Positions 22,767-33,819 of a stretch of 64,000 nucleotides of DNA are shown one piece after another. Position 1 is the stretch's first letter; each line of letters opens with the position of its first letter. A program made the translations under genes and the position numbers. The notes below the pieces were generated by a model, which saw only the letters and a list, made by a program, of their open reading frames with translations, had not been told where the DNA came from and ran no database searches. The stretch comes from Linanthus parryae. Taxonomy: Eukaryota > Streptophyta > Magnoliopsida > Ericales > Polemoniaceae. The stretch lies in the NCBI GenBank assembly GCA_023055425.1, contig JALGPY010000007.1, positions 14,084,001-14,148,000 on the forward strand, read 5' to 3'.

Positions 22767-23419
22767 AGACCATTCTCTGTCTTAGTTTCAACCACATATT
22801 GAAAATTCTAATTCTAAAAATCAGAGACTTATCTGATCCCCAAAGATACCCAGCAGCTGACAATCAGAATAGTGTTTACTGTTAGGTATCTAAGGTCATA
22901 CAAAATAAACATTGGTAATGTTAATAATAATACATATAAAACTCAATTCGTAGAACAGAGAGTATCGAACAAGATGATGATGTAATAGTAAATATGATAT
23001 AAACCGGTTGCATTTCTAGAATTCAACTCACACTCGAACAAGCTCTTGTACGCATCAAGTTGGCTGCATGACTTGTGAAACCATTCTCTTTCTCATGGCC
23101 GCAGTCCCACTATTATATAATAAAACATAGAATAGAATGGAGTCAATCAATGCTAATGATAAGCACCAATAAGCCAATAACTCACTCTAATGAAATCACA
23201 TATTTGGCAGTTACATTTCAACAAGCAAAAATATTTTTAAGGTAAATACTGATACTAAAATAACAGCAGTTACAAATATGGCATTATTTTATAAATGATT
23301 TTGACCAACACGAAACCAAAAGAGTGATAGATATTGATAATAAGTATATAAGTAATGTCTTGAATTTAACAATTTCTCCAACATCTGCAACTTCAACACA
23401 AACAGAAGACATGCCACAG
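21959..23419. other. 5' flank of UGT 5
   Basis: No gene. It holds unit DNA shared with the flanks of UGT 4 and 7 plus the poly(A) insertion at 22707-22778. From about 22850 to 23400 it carries the long-type promoter segment including ATGGCATTATTTTATAAATG. Confidence 0.55.
22707..22778 (+). mobile_element. Poly(A)-only insertion with 15-bp target duplication
   Basis: TTCATC plus about 37 A residues is flanked by AGAAGACCATTCTCT at 22707-22721 and 22764-22778. Paralogous units (15655-15680, 32650-32680) have one uninterrupted copy of this sequence. The structure is what target-primed reverse transcription would leave when almost nothing but the tail is copied. Confidence 0.7.
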
Positions 23420-23429
23420 TTTAAATAGG
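23420..23429 (+). promoter_or_regulatory. TATA-like box of UGT 5
   Basis: TTTAAATAGG lies 76 bp before the ATG at 23496. Confidence 0.65.
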
Positions 23430-23495
23430 TAACAGGAGGCAGCAGTTACAACAACATCTCATCTCATCTATAGAGAGGGGAAAAAACAGAGAGAG

Positions 23496-24920
23496 ATGGC
23501 TTCTCCTCCTAATGCTGTTTCCAAACTTCACATAGTTCTCTTCCCATTCATGTCCAAAGGCCACACAATCCCACTCCTCCACCTCGCCCGTCTCCTACTC
23601 CACCGCAATGTCGCCGTCACCATCTTCACCACCCACGAAAACCACACTTTCATCTCTGATTCTCTACCAAATACGGATGCTTCAATCATCGACCTCCCTT
23701 TCCCGAAAGACATCCCCGGAGTACCTTCTGGAGTTCAGAGCACCGAAAAACTCCCATCCATGTCCCTTTTCATCCCATTTGTTAAAGCCACAAAACTAAT
23801 GCAGCCACACTTTGAACGAGCCTTAGAAAACCTCCCTTCTCTCACCTGCATAGTATCTGACAGCTTCCTCGCCTGGACAGTCAAATCCGCCGCTAAGTTT
23901 GGCGTCCCGAGGGTCATTTTTCATGGAATGAGCAACTTTGCGACGACCGTTTCGTGGGAAGTAGGGATTAACAAGGTATTCAGTGGACCAGAATCAGACG
24001 ATGAGCCACTGCCTGTACCGAATTTCCCATGGATCAAACTCACCAGAAATGACTTTGACGAGCCCTTCAATGCACGCGAGCCACAGGGTCCTCACTTTGA
24101 ATTTATTGTAGAGGCAACCATTGCAATGGGACAAAGCTATGGGATAATAATGAACAGCTTCTACGAGCTGGAGGCACAGTTTACTGACCACTGGAATCGG
24201 GACAACCCACTCAAGGCGTGGAACATAGGACCTTTGTTTTTGGCTCAACCACCACATACGGCGACATTGAAAGACGGAGACATCAAAACTGGACCCGAGT
24301 GGTTGAATTGGCTAGACCAGAAGCTAGCGAATGGAATTTCAGTATTGTATGTTGCTTTTGGGACACAAGCTGAGATAACCAGAGAGCAGTTTCAAGAAAT
24401 AGCCATGGGGTTAGAGGATTCCAAGCACAACTTCCTCTGGGTGGTCAGAAAGAAGGAATTGGATCTTCCTGATGGATTTGAAGATAGGGTGAAGGATAGA
24501 GGAATCATAGTCAGAGAATGGGTTGACCAGAGAAAAATTCTAGAACACGAAAGCGTCCAGGGTTTTCTGAGTCACTGTGGATGGAACTCGGTGTTGGAGA
24601 GTGTAAGTGCGGGAGTCCCTATACTGGCATGGCCAATGATGGCAGAGCAACACTTGAATGCCAGGATGGTTGTTGAGGTGATTAAAGTTGGTCTGAGAGT
24701 AGAAACATGCAACCGGTCAGTAAGGGGGTTCGTTAAGTGGGAGAGCTTGGGAAAGACTGTGTGTGAGCTGATGGAGGGGGAGAAGGGTAAGGAGGTCAAG
24801 AAGGCGGTGATAGGGTTCAGTGTGGCGGCAAGGAAAGCGGTGGAGGAAGGTGGATCGTCTTGGAACTCCTTAAATGACTTCCTGAACGAATTGACAGAAC
24901 AAAGAGGAGCAGGTTGTTAG
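23496..24920 (+). CDS. UGT 5: UDP-glycosyltransferase, UGT90A-like
   Basis: Intact intronless enzyme of 474 residues, the longest of the array. Catalytic pair H23 and D122, PSPG box at about residues 342-385 ending A-E-Q. Residues around 150-165 (TTVSWEVGINKVFSGPES) are shared almost exactly with UGT 6, while the acceptor-side segment GPHFEFIVEATIAMGQSYG and the 3' flank match UGT 4 and pseudogene 7. ETCNRSVRGF replaces the usual ETCNGSVRGF, and the C-terminus (NDFLNELTEQRGAGC) is its own. Soluble UDP-sugar transferase by family; the acceptor is unknown. Confidence 0.95.
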   Translation: MASPPNAVSKLHIVLFPFMSKGHTIPLLHLARLLLHRNVAVTIFTTHENHTFISDSLPNTDASIIDLPFPKDIPGVPSGVQSTEKLPSMSLFIPFVKATKLMQPHFERALENLPSLTCIVSDSFLAWTVKSAAKFGVPRVIFHGMSNFATTVSWEVGINKVFSGPESDDEPLPVPNFPWIKLTRNDFDEPFNAREPQGPHFEFIVEATIAMGQSYGIIMNSFYELEAQFTDHWNRDNPLKAWNIGPLFLAQPPHTATLKDGDIKTGPEWLNWLDQKLANGISVLYVAFGTQAEITREQFQEIAMGLEDSKHNFLWVVRKKELDLPDGFEDRVKDRGIIVREWVDQRKILEHESVQGFLSHCGWNSVLESVSAGVPILAWPMMAEQHLNARMVVEVIKVGLRVETCNRSVRGFVKWESLGKTVCELMEGEKGKEVKKAVIGFSVAARKAVEEGGSSWNSLNDFLNELTEQRGAGC

Positions 24921-26326
24921 ATACCTTGCAATTTCGCTCAAGTGTTTTCTTTAGAAAGTAATTTCCCTCGCATGATTAATGTTACATTTTGTGTTTTCTG
25001 CACTCAACTTGCGAAAATACTAGGTTATCCACTAAGGCAAAAGTTAAGATCAAATCCTAGTAAAAAAAATAAATGAAATCTAAGTCCAAAAGAGTGTGCA
25101 GTCCTGCCAGATGACTATAAGCATTTGAAGTGATATAAAACCATTAAGCAATAAAAAGGAAATTAAATCAGGGCTGCTCCCAATTGATCACGGGGCGATA
25201 AAACTAAGCTTTCGCTGTTGCAGCAGTACAGTGTTCAGAAGGCCCTTTATCATGTACTACTCATGCTAATGGGTAGACATATGGAACTGACACTACCCTG
25301 TATCTATTTTGCTTTCTCATGTTTTCCCAAATCTCATTTTTGGCATGGTAGAAGAAGTTAGTGCCTTCCAGTGTCATTCCTCATTGACTTCTTCAGTTGC
25401 AAAGAAAAGGCTAGCATAGACAAGATGATTTTCTCAATATTCTCTTCCTGCTTCTATGTTGTTTCGTTTTGTTCATTATAGCAAAAATGAATGCAGAGCA
25501 GAGAAGCAAAAAAAATAGACATCGATCACACATTGAGGGTAATGTCTAGTACATCAACAGAATTTGCTGACAAATCGCCTTTCAAGTTGCTGACACAAAG
25601 AAAAACATGGAATATGCACTTTACAAATATTATAATTTCGCGTCTATTCTCATAATTCCGAAGATAGAAATTTAAAGGACAGAAAATGTAATATGTGATT
25701 CAATTGCATACAAAACCATGGTGGTAGAAACACCATCAATGAACCAAAACAGACATTATATTGCAACTCTCTACTCAATATGACTTTCATGAGGCACAAT
25801 TGAACCCTAATAATAAATTTCCAGGAAGATGACTAAAAAAAGGGACTACCTTTACGGGGTAAGAGAAATCAACAATTGGGGTCTTCACTTTTCCCCTCCC
25901 TTCCCTCTCCATCTAAACCAAACGACAGATGGATGGAAAAAGCAACCCAATATTTTCTTTTAATTATAGGCATTCACGTATGGTACATATGTGTGGTTAA
26001 TTGTTACGTTATAATGTTACATCGATGTTGGTCCATATCATTATTGCGTTCGACTTCTATTTTTTGAACAAAATGTCATTCAAATATTCAGCAACCACGG
26101 ACAACTTGGTTAGTAAAACCGGTAACATGTGAGTAGGACTTGTAACATCTCTAATCCAAGGTATCATCTCATAGCGCCCCTTGTAGGCCTAGTGCTTGTA
26201 CCACTCTTGAATAAAAAATAACAACTGTAACTTTACCAGCAAATTTGGCACACAAGTGTGTATGCAGAATGGTGAAATGTCTAGCATGACTAGTAGGGCG
26301 GCGCCACACAAGGGAAATGGTGTAAC
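24921..26326. other. Intergenic DNA downstream of UGT 5
   Basis: The UGT 4/5/7-type 3' flank is followed by the minus-strand exon-like segments. 25526-25588 reads N-L-K-G-D-L-S-A-N-S-V-D-V-L-D-I-T-L-N-V and a stop, preceded on that strand by an acceptor-like TTTCTTTGTGTCAG. 25854-25912 is a diverged copy of the M-E-K-K-G-R-R-K segment. At about 25774-25790 CTACTCAATATGACTTTC is the empty site for the MITE at 36513. The protein is not recognised. Confidence 0.45.
25526..25588 (-). pseudogene. Conserved terminal-exon-like segment (unknown gene)
   Basis: Twenty codons plus a stop. The copy at 36244-36306 differs by three silent third-position changes and two conservative amino-acid changes (L to V both times). 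That pattern suggests the ancestral segment was under protein-level selection. The neighbouring first-exon-like segment at 25854-25912 does not obviously splice to it in frame. No family recognised. Confidence 0.35.
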
Positions 26327-26344
26327 CCCCCCCCCCCCCCCCCC
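26327..26344 (+). repeat. Poly(C) tract
   Basis: An 18-base run of C next to block beta; the length is likely to be unreliable in an assembly. Confidence 0.85.
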
Positions 26345-27581
26345 AGGTCTTTTATTTTCGCTCCAAGGCCGTAACGGAGCATTCCCAAGTCAACATATTA
26401 TCCGGGTCGCCTGACCAGGCTTCCACCCAACAACTTTTGTGACCCACAACATGCAAAACCAAGAAGAGTGCAGGGTAGTACTAGCTAGTGGTCCAACATC
26501 AACAGCTACATACAGTGACATGAAACAGAAGTAGTCCAATGTGCACCACTGCATTTGAAAACTTCATCCCTGTGATCTCAGGATGTAGGTGAGTCTATCA
26601 ATGTTCTGTCTCTTAGTACTTTTTAGTTTTTAGGGTCAAGCATATGCTCCATAGAAGTCATTTTCGGAAGGTAACTTTTCCACCTACGCCAGCAAAAGAT
26701 AGCCTTTTCTCTTTGGGTCTTCCCTGTTGCACACATTTGACCTTTCGTTTATTGTGTGAAGCAAAAAGTTAATAAATATGGTCTAAAAAGAAGATTCCAG
26801 CGTGTGCCTTGAATGAGGTATTCTTCAATAACAAAGATTAAATTTTGGACTTCTGAGCTGAAGTACTGGTGTTTAGCTGGGACTGTATAAACAGGAATAA
26901 AAAACAGAACTTCATTGTATTTTAGGGGTAGATATATAGTACCTAAATCTGTGTTACTGAACCTAGATTCATATATAAACTAAACTAACATTAAATCATT
27001 CGGTTTGGGAAACAACAAGAAAAATGCTTCAAGCAAATTGCACAAGCATGCAACTCATTATCCAATAAAATTAATCCTTGAAAACAAGAATTGTGACTAC
27101 TGACAAACTTCAAATCCTACAAAGGAAAGTTATAGAATAGAACGGTGGTAGATGAACTTACTTGTGTCTAGTGCTTCCGAGCTCCAATTTCAGTTGACAG
27201 TTAAAGAGAGAAGTAATTGTCTGTATATCTGTCGTATCAACACAAATGTCAAGGTTTGCAATTAGAACACAGCAAAAGGTAAAACCTTGAAACCCAACGA
27301 GTACAGAACGTGAGAAAATGCAAGCTTTTCTGATAGGTAGGTTTAACGAATCAAAGGTTAAAAGTGAACCAAGAAGGATAACCAGACAAGTGAAAGAATA
27401 GCAAAAGGTCGAACTACTTTAGTGGACTCATCAAGCTCTAATTTGCTCATCAAGCATGTCGACTTCATGTACCTCTGCAAGTCACCTCTGGCAAACTAAT
27501 AATGACTGTCGATTTAAGATACTAAAAATAGAAGAGTGGAATTAAACTTCAAAGGTCGAAGTAACTCACTCATCTTACAGA

Positions 27582-27645
<64 letters not shown>

Positions 27646-28300
27646 TTAATAATAATAATAATAGTGCCCAAGATCTTTTCTCGAACTTTGATATGTATTA
27701 TTGGACTATCGTGTTTAACTGATCATACCGACATGGGTACATGAATCATAGTGTTGAACGAGTCAAATGTGAAAAATAGACCACGGAATGATGCACGATA
27801 GATTTGATGTAAAATAGATTTGATATGCACACATACATATATATGTATAACTAAATAGAATTAAGAGAATGAGTAATTATTTCCTCAAAAAGTAAAGAAA
27901 TTGCCAAAACTATTGGAGAGAAATAGCGGACAAGATGTAATATTTTGCCTGGAAAAACTCACCTGCATTAACTAAAAGAATCTAGGTAGACGACATGTGT
28001 TAAAATCCTTGAATAAAAAGAGCGCCTCACGTTTTCTCTACCAGGTTCTGAGGAAAACTTAAGGACAAAACTGGTGCAAGTCCAGCAAACAACGGCTCTT
28101 AAGTCTTGTCAAGAACACAGGTGGAGTTTCGTCTAATCTACTGCCAGACAGTTGAACCAATGCCGTTGATAAGATAACAGGTACTATTTGGTTGTCCCTA
28201 AGCAGAAACAAGTATTACTAGCACTGATGGTGATCACAGTTCAGCTACCTGCTACACAACGGACCTGTTTGCGACTGGAGCTACCTGCTACATAATGGTC
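26345..28300. other. Duplicated-unit DNA upstream of UGT 6
   Basis: No gene. Block beta lies at 26345-26440. AGGGTAGTACTAGCTAG at 26474-26488 is an empty site for the hAT-like element, as at about 9491. The remainder matches the region upstream of UGT 3 in patches. The long AAT microsatellite is at 27592-27662. Confidence 0.55.
27592..27662 (+). repeat. (AAT)n microsatellite
   Basis: About 23 trinucleotide units with one interruption (ATTAAT near 27645). Confidence 0.9.
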
Positions 28301-28319
28301 TTGTTTGGAACTTGAGATG

Positions 28320-28620
28320 GGGACCAATTGGCAATGAGCGGAGTAATCCAGGATCTTACTAAGTGAAGAATTATATTGAAAACTCTCGATATGGGACTTC
28401 TCAACACGCCCCCTTACGTGTAGCATCTTTTTGGCCTACACGTGGATTTTCATATGCGGGCGGCGGCGAGCACGTTAGTTGTTAGACCATTCGCGTATGT
28501 GAACCGTGGTTCTGATACCATGTCGAGAATTCATGGGGTTCAAACGCAGACGTAGGTTAAATTAGGATTTATATGATGTTCAATGTAATTAGCAAAAAAA
28601 TTGCTGCTAGAGACAGTGGT
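28320..28620 (-). mobile_element. TRIM-like (miniature LTR) element remnant
   Basis: On the minus strand TGTTGAGAAGTCCCATATCG begins at 28406, preceded by a purine-rich TAAGGGGGCG. This is the familiar polypurine tract plus LTR start of a common plant TRIM family. 114 bp away, TGGTATCAGAACCAC (28507-28521 region) is a primer-binding site for initiator Met-tRNA, preceded by an LTR end in ...GACA. The second LTR is not complete, and no coding capacity is expected in this class. Confidence 0.6.
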
Positions 28621-28838
28621 TGGCCATGGTAGGTTGCGAGGTTGTCTCTATTTAATACTGTGCAGTTCTATTACAATCAATCCTTTGGAATGAATGCATT
28701 TATTTAAATCCAGGCTGGCAGTATGGACCCAACACCAATTGTGTTTATTAACTTCTTAGTCCTTTTACTTTTACATGGGTTTGCATCAAGCCGTGAATCA
28801 TGTTTACAACTTTATCACACAGAGACCACAGGCCACAG

Positions 28839-28848
28839 TTTAAATAGG
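28839..28848 (+). promoter_or_regulatory. TATA-like box of UGT 6
   Basis: TTTAAATAGG lies 79 bp before the ATG at 28918, in a short-type promoter like that of UGT 2, with the GGGTTTGCATCAAGCC block only about 115 bp upstream of the ATG. Confidence 0.65.
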
Positions 28849-28917
28849 CAACAAGAGGCAGAAAATATAACAACAACTAGCTCAGCTCATCTCAAAGAGT
28901 GAAAAGAAGAAAGAGAG

Positions 28918-30336
28918 ATGGCTTCTCCTAATGATGCTTCCAAATTTCACATAATTCTCTTCCCATTCATGTCCAAAGGCCACACAATCCCACTCCTCCA
29001 CCTGGCCCGTCTCCTCCTCCACCGCAACGTCGCCGTCACCATCTTCACCACCAACGAAAACCGTCCTTTCATCTCTGATTCTCTACCAAACACAGATGCT
29101 TCAATCATTGACCTCCCCTTCCCGAAAGACATCCCCGGAGTACCTCCCGGAGTGGAGAGTACTGAAAAACTCCCATCCATGTCCCTTTTCATCCCATTTG
29201 TTGCCGCCATAAAACTAATGCAACCTCACTTTGAACGAGCCATACAAGATCTCCCTTCTGTCACCTGCATCGTATCTGACAACTTCCTCCCCTGGACAGT
29301 CAAATCCGCCGCTAAGTTTGGCATCCCAAGGGTCGTTTTTCATGGCATGGGCAACTTTGCTATGACAATTTCGTGGGAAGTAGGGATTAACAAGGTATTC
29401 AGTGGACCGGAATCAGACGATGAGCCATTGCCTGTACCGAAATTCCCATGGATCAAGCTCACAAGAAATGACTTTGATGAGCCCTTCAATGCACGTGAAC
29501 CACAGGGTCCTTACTTTGAATTTATCTTAGAGGTAATGATTGCAGGGGGACAAAGCTACGGGGTGATAATGAACAGCTTCTACGAGCTCGAAGCCCAATA
29601 TATTGACCACTGGAACCAGTACAACCCTCTCAAAGCCTGGAACATAGGACCTTTATTCCTAGCTCAACCGCCAACAACGACATTGCCAGACGGAGACATC
29701 AAACTTCAACCCAAATGGTTGAATTGGCTAGACCAGAGACTAGCCAATGGAGGTTCAGTATTGTATGTTTCATTTGGGACACAAGCTGAGCTATCCACAC
29801 ATCAGTTTCAAGAAATAGCCATGGGGCTAGAGGATTCAAAGCACAACTTCCTTTGGGTGGTCAGGAAGAGCGAATTGGATCTCCCAGATGGATTTGAAGA
29901 TAGAGTCAAGGATAGAGGAATTGTAGTCAGAGAATGGGTTGACCAGAGGAAAATCCTAGAACACGAAAGCGTCCAGGGTTTTCTGAGTCACTGCGGATGG
30001 AACTCGGTGTTGGAGAGTGTAAGTGCAGGAGTTCCAATACTGGCGTGGCCAATGATGGCAGAGCAACCCTTGAACGCGAGGATGGTTGTGGAGGAGATTA
30101 AAGTTGGGCTGAGAGTAGAAACATGCAACGGTTCAGTTAGGGGTTTTGTTAAGTGGGAAAGCTTGGGAAAGACGGTGCGTGAGCTGATGGAGGGAGAGAA
30201 GGGAAAGGAGGTTAAGAAGGAGGTGAAGGGGTACAGCGAAGCGGCAAGGAAAGCGGTGGAGGAAGGTGGCTCTTCTTGGCAGACGTTAAACAACCTCCTG
30301 AACGAATTGCAAGAACTAAGAGGTGCAGGTTGTTAG
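28918..30336 (+). CDS. UGT 6: UDP-glycosyltransferase, UGT90A-like
   Basis: Intact intronless enzyme of 472 residues. Catalytic pair H22 and D121, PSPG box at about residues 340-383. It is the clearest mosaic: TISWEVGINKVFSGPES and the QRKILEH version of the PSPG box match the UGT 4/5/7 group, whereas the promoter type and the 3' flank match UGT 1-3. Distinctive changes are FHIILF (others LHIVLF), ILEVMIAGGQSYGVIMNS and KEVKGYSEAARKAV. The final R-G-A-G-C ending is shared with UGT 3 and 5. Soluble, cytosolic UDP-sugar transferase by family; substrate unknown. Confidence 0.95.
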   Translation: MASPNDASKFHIILFPFMSKGHTIPLLHLARLLLHRNVAVTIFTTNENRPFISDSLPNTDASIIDLPFPKDIPGVPPGVESTEKLPSMSLFIPFVAAIKLMQPHFERAIQDLPSVTCIVSDNFLPWTVKSAAKFGIPRVVFHGMGNFAMTISWEVGINKVFSGPESDDEPLPVPKFPWIKLTRNDFDEPFNAREPQGPYFEFILEVMIAGGQSYGVIMNSFYELEAQYIDHWNQYNPLKAWNIGPLFLAQPPTTTLPDGDIKLQPKWLNWLDQRLANGGSVLYVSFGTQAELSTHQFQEIAMGLEDSKHNFLWVVRKSELDLPDGFEDRVKDRGIVVREWVDQRKILEHESVQGFLSHCGWNSVLESVSAGVPILAWPMMAEQPLNARMVVEEIKVGLRVETCNGSVRGFVKWESLGKTVRELMEGEKGKEVKKEVKGYSEAARKAVEEGGSSWQTLNNLLNELQELRGAGC

Positions 30337-31544
30337 ATAGCTTGCAGTTTTACTAAGTGATTCCTTTAGAAATGACCTTTGCATCAATAATATTTCATTT
30401 TGGTCCAAACAACTCAACAGTTAGCTGCCCAATGGTTGAATTTGCTAGATTAAAAGCTAACTCAATGAAGTTCAGTTTTGTGTTTTACATCTTGCATGTG
30501 GGACTCAAGCTGCCGAGGTATCCCCTCAGCAGTTGATAGGCTTAGAAATCAGAAGCCAGCTTCTTATGGGTGGTCAGGATGAGAGAATTCCAACTCCCAG
30601 GTGAGGGAACAAATATCGTAATTGCACCTAACCTTGAAACTAGTCGCACTGGTTTCCTGGAGCAACTTAAAAATTTTAGTATGCCAAATTTACAAGTACA
30701 AAAAGATTCATTCCAGCATGTGCCTGGAACTGGGTAATCCTAGATTAGAAGGTTTGGAAGCAGATATTCTTCACTACATTTCATGATTAGACATATATTA
30801 CCTGAAAACAATGTTACTCGACCTAGATTAACGTCTACTAAATACCTACAAAATGGAATATCTGTATGTATTTACAACGGAAACATGCATTTTATCAGCA
30901 AATCGCACAAGGATGCAAACGATTACCTTGTCAAATGAACCCTCGAACAGTACTACTTTGTCTTGAATTACTGCATGCTAAGAAAAACTCCCAATTCCTG
31001 TAGCGAGAAATGATATATCAATAACGGTAGAAGAAGTTAGCTTGTACCCGATAGTGCTTCCTAGCCCCATTTAAGTTGGCAACATTATCATTTATTACTG
31101 CCATTACTATCAAAGCGATTGGACAGCCCCCTTGGAGGACCGAACCCATGTATGTGGCAAAATACGGGAAACTGCAACAGAAATTAAAAGTGTAGTGTCT
31201 GACGACAACTGCAACCCCATTGTGTGAAAGAAAAGTTCAGAAACCAATAATTTGTTTATGATGATTCCTGGAAACTAGAGATGCTGAATTGATGGGACAC
31301 TGGACAATACTTCACCCAAAGCTAAGGAGCTTACAATATGACAGATATCCGTGAAGTTGCAGAGATTTCATTTTTTGTTTTTAAAAAGCGAGGAAACGCT
31401 GTCAAAACTCAAAACCTTCGACATCAACTAGGAACAAGCCTTTTATTTTCGCGTCCAGCCCGTAACGAAACATTCTCAAGTCAGCTTATTAACCGGGTCG
31501 CCTGACCACAACATGCAAAACCAAAAAGAGTGCAGGGTTGTACG
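30337..31544. other. Intergenic DNA downstream of UGT 6
   Basis: The UGT 1/2/3-type 3' flank (30337-30740) is followed by unit DNA shared with 20640-20900. Block beta lies at 31430-31510. No gene seen; I did not find block alpha here. Confidence 0.55.
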
Positions 31545-31905
31545 TAGGCCTGTCAATGGGCCGGGTTCCGACCCGAACCGGACCCTATAAGGACCCGACC
31601 CACTAATTGCATGCCCAGCCCCGACCCGGAAGATTCACTCATATGAACACCGACCCAGACCCCGATCCAGACCCAATGGGTCAGGCCCACCAGACCCTAC
31701 CCAGACCCAATCCCTAAAAGACTTTACATAACAAAACAACTAATACACTGATTGGTTTGGGTCCAGACGTCGGGTCGGGTCTGGGTTAAGAGTTCATGGG
31801 TTTCACTAGGGTCGGGCGTGGTGGGTCATCAGTAGGGTCTGGGTTCAATAGGGTCGGGTTTATACGGGTCGGGTCTGTGTTTGATCCGGCCCATTGAAAG
31901 GCCTA
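31545..31905. mobile_element. hAT-like non-autonomous element, copy C
   Basis: Begins TAGGCCTGTCAATGGGCC; the right end read inwards is TAGGCCTTTCAATGGGCC. Left flank GTTGTACG, right flank GTACGTACTAGCTAG. It has the cleanest inverted ends of the three copies. Confidence 0.7.
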
Positions 31906-32946
31906 GTACGTACTAGCTAGCGGTCCAATATCAACAGCTACATGCACAGTGGCATGAACCAATGTGCACCACTGCTTTTTGACAACTTCATCACAGTGTC
32001 TCTTAGTACGTTTTAGTTTTTAGGCTCAAGCATTTTCTCCACGGAAGTCATTTTCGGATGAAAACTTTTCCACCCTACGCTAACAAAAGATAGCAATATC
32101 GGCTTTGAACATATAGCATGCAGAATGGAAAATAAAAGAAAGATTAAAATCTGGACTTCTGAAATAGGATAAATAGGATTGAAAACAGAACATCACGAAA
32201 CAGTCACTAAATGATTTGATATGGGCAACAGCAAGATAATACTCTTCATGCAAATATTTGAACGGCATTTTCTCAACAGGATTCACAATTGATAAGAAAG
32301 TACCTCAGGTTTTCTCTACCAGACAAGTACGAAAAGTTGATGACGAAACTGATGTAAGTCCAGCTAACAACAATTCTTAAGTCTTGTCAAGAACACGATC
32401 TTGTCAAAAACCGTTCTTGTTGATAACATATCAGGTACGAACATAATCAAGAAATGATGCTCCCCTCTTTTCTTGGAGGTGAATTAGTCAAATAAGGTTG
32501 GCAGTGTTTGGTTGTCGCTAAGCAGAAAGAAGTTTTGCTAGCACTGGTGGTGAATTGGTGATCACAGTTCTGCTACATGATTGCACTGTTCGGGACCGGA
32601 GATATCTCCAACTTTTATAATCTGATTTTTTTCACCATGTGGTTGAGATGAAAGAAGACCCTTCTCTCTCTTAAATTCAACCAAATATTGAAAACTCGAA
32701 TTCTAAAAATCAGAATCGTGAATTCTCTTAATGAGTGTAACTATACCCACGTAACAGTGTTCAACTTCCAGTTGTGTTTAAAACTTATTTTTTCCGGAAT
32801 CAGAATCGTGTTTACTGTTAGGTATCGAGGTTATTAGTTAGGTTAGTAATTATATAAGTACATAGAACTCAATGCGAAGAGCATATAGTATCAAACTAGA
32901 TAATGGAATAGTAAACACGATGTAAACCGGATGGATGCTTGGAGTT
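31906..32946. other. Duplicated-unit DNA upstream of UGT pseudogene 7
   Basis: No gene. It matches patches of 14900-15900 and 22000-22900, including the GGAGATATCTCC-containing segment at about 32598. Confidence 0.5.
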
Positions 32947-33763
32947 GAGATGACTATTATGCTAGACACAGTCCTACCTACATCGTAGATCCTCCCCAGT
33001 CTCCACAGAAGCTGCTACAAGTACGCTACATTGTAGAATTCTACGCTGGCTATATAATTTGTGAACCACTCTCTTTCTCATGACCTTAGTCACACCAACA
33101 ACTCACTCTAATGAAATCAAATATTTTAAATCAATGCTGATAAGCACCAACAACTCACTTTAATGAAATCAAATATTTTGGAGTTACATTTCTACAAGCA
33201 ATTATATTTTAAATGTAAATACTAATACTCAAACGACAGGAGTTACAAATATGGCATTATTTTATAAATGGTTTTGCCCAAGACGAAACCGAAAGAGCCA
33301 TAGATACTGATAATAAGTATAGAAGTAATGTTTTAAAATTTAAAAATGAATCCTTTTTCAAGAGATGACTATTATGCTAGACACAGTCCTACCTACTTCG
33401 TAGATCCTACCCAGTCTCCACAGAAGCTGCTACAAGTACCCTACATTGTAAAATTCTACGCTGGCAGCATAACTTGTGAACCACTCTCTTTCTCATGACC
33501 TTAGTCACACCAACAACTCGCTCTAATGAAATCAAATATTTTAAATCAATGCTGATAATAAGCACCAACAACTCACTTTAATGAAATCAAATATTTTGGA
33601 GTTACATTTCTGCAAGCAATTATATTTTAAATGTAATACTAATACTCAAACGACAGGAGTTACAAATATGGCATTATTTTATAAATAATTTTGCCCAAGA
33701 CGAAACCGAAGAGCGATAGATACTGATAATAAGTATAGAAGTAATGTTTTAAAATTTAAAAAT
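32947..33763 (+). repeat. Tandem duplication of about 400 bp in the UGT 7 promoter region
   Basis: Copy 1 is about 32947-33347 and copy 2 about 33362-33763, offset 415 bp. Both contain GACTATTATGCTAGACACAG, CTTTCTCATGACCTTAGTC and ATGGCATTATTTTATAAAT. Small internal indels separate them. Only this unit shows the doubling. Confidence 0.8.
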
Positions 33764-33809
33764 TTCTCCAACATCTGCAACTTCACCACATACAGATGAC
33801 AGGCCTCAG

Positions 33810-33819
33810 ATTAAATAGG
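33810..33819 (+). promoter_or_regulatory. TATA-like box of UGT pseudogene 7
   Basis: ATTAAATAGG, with T to A in the first base compared with the other copies, lies about 80 bp before the ATG. Confidence 0.55.
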
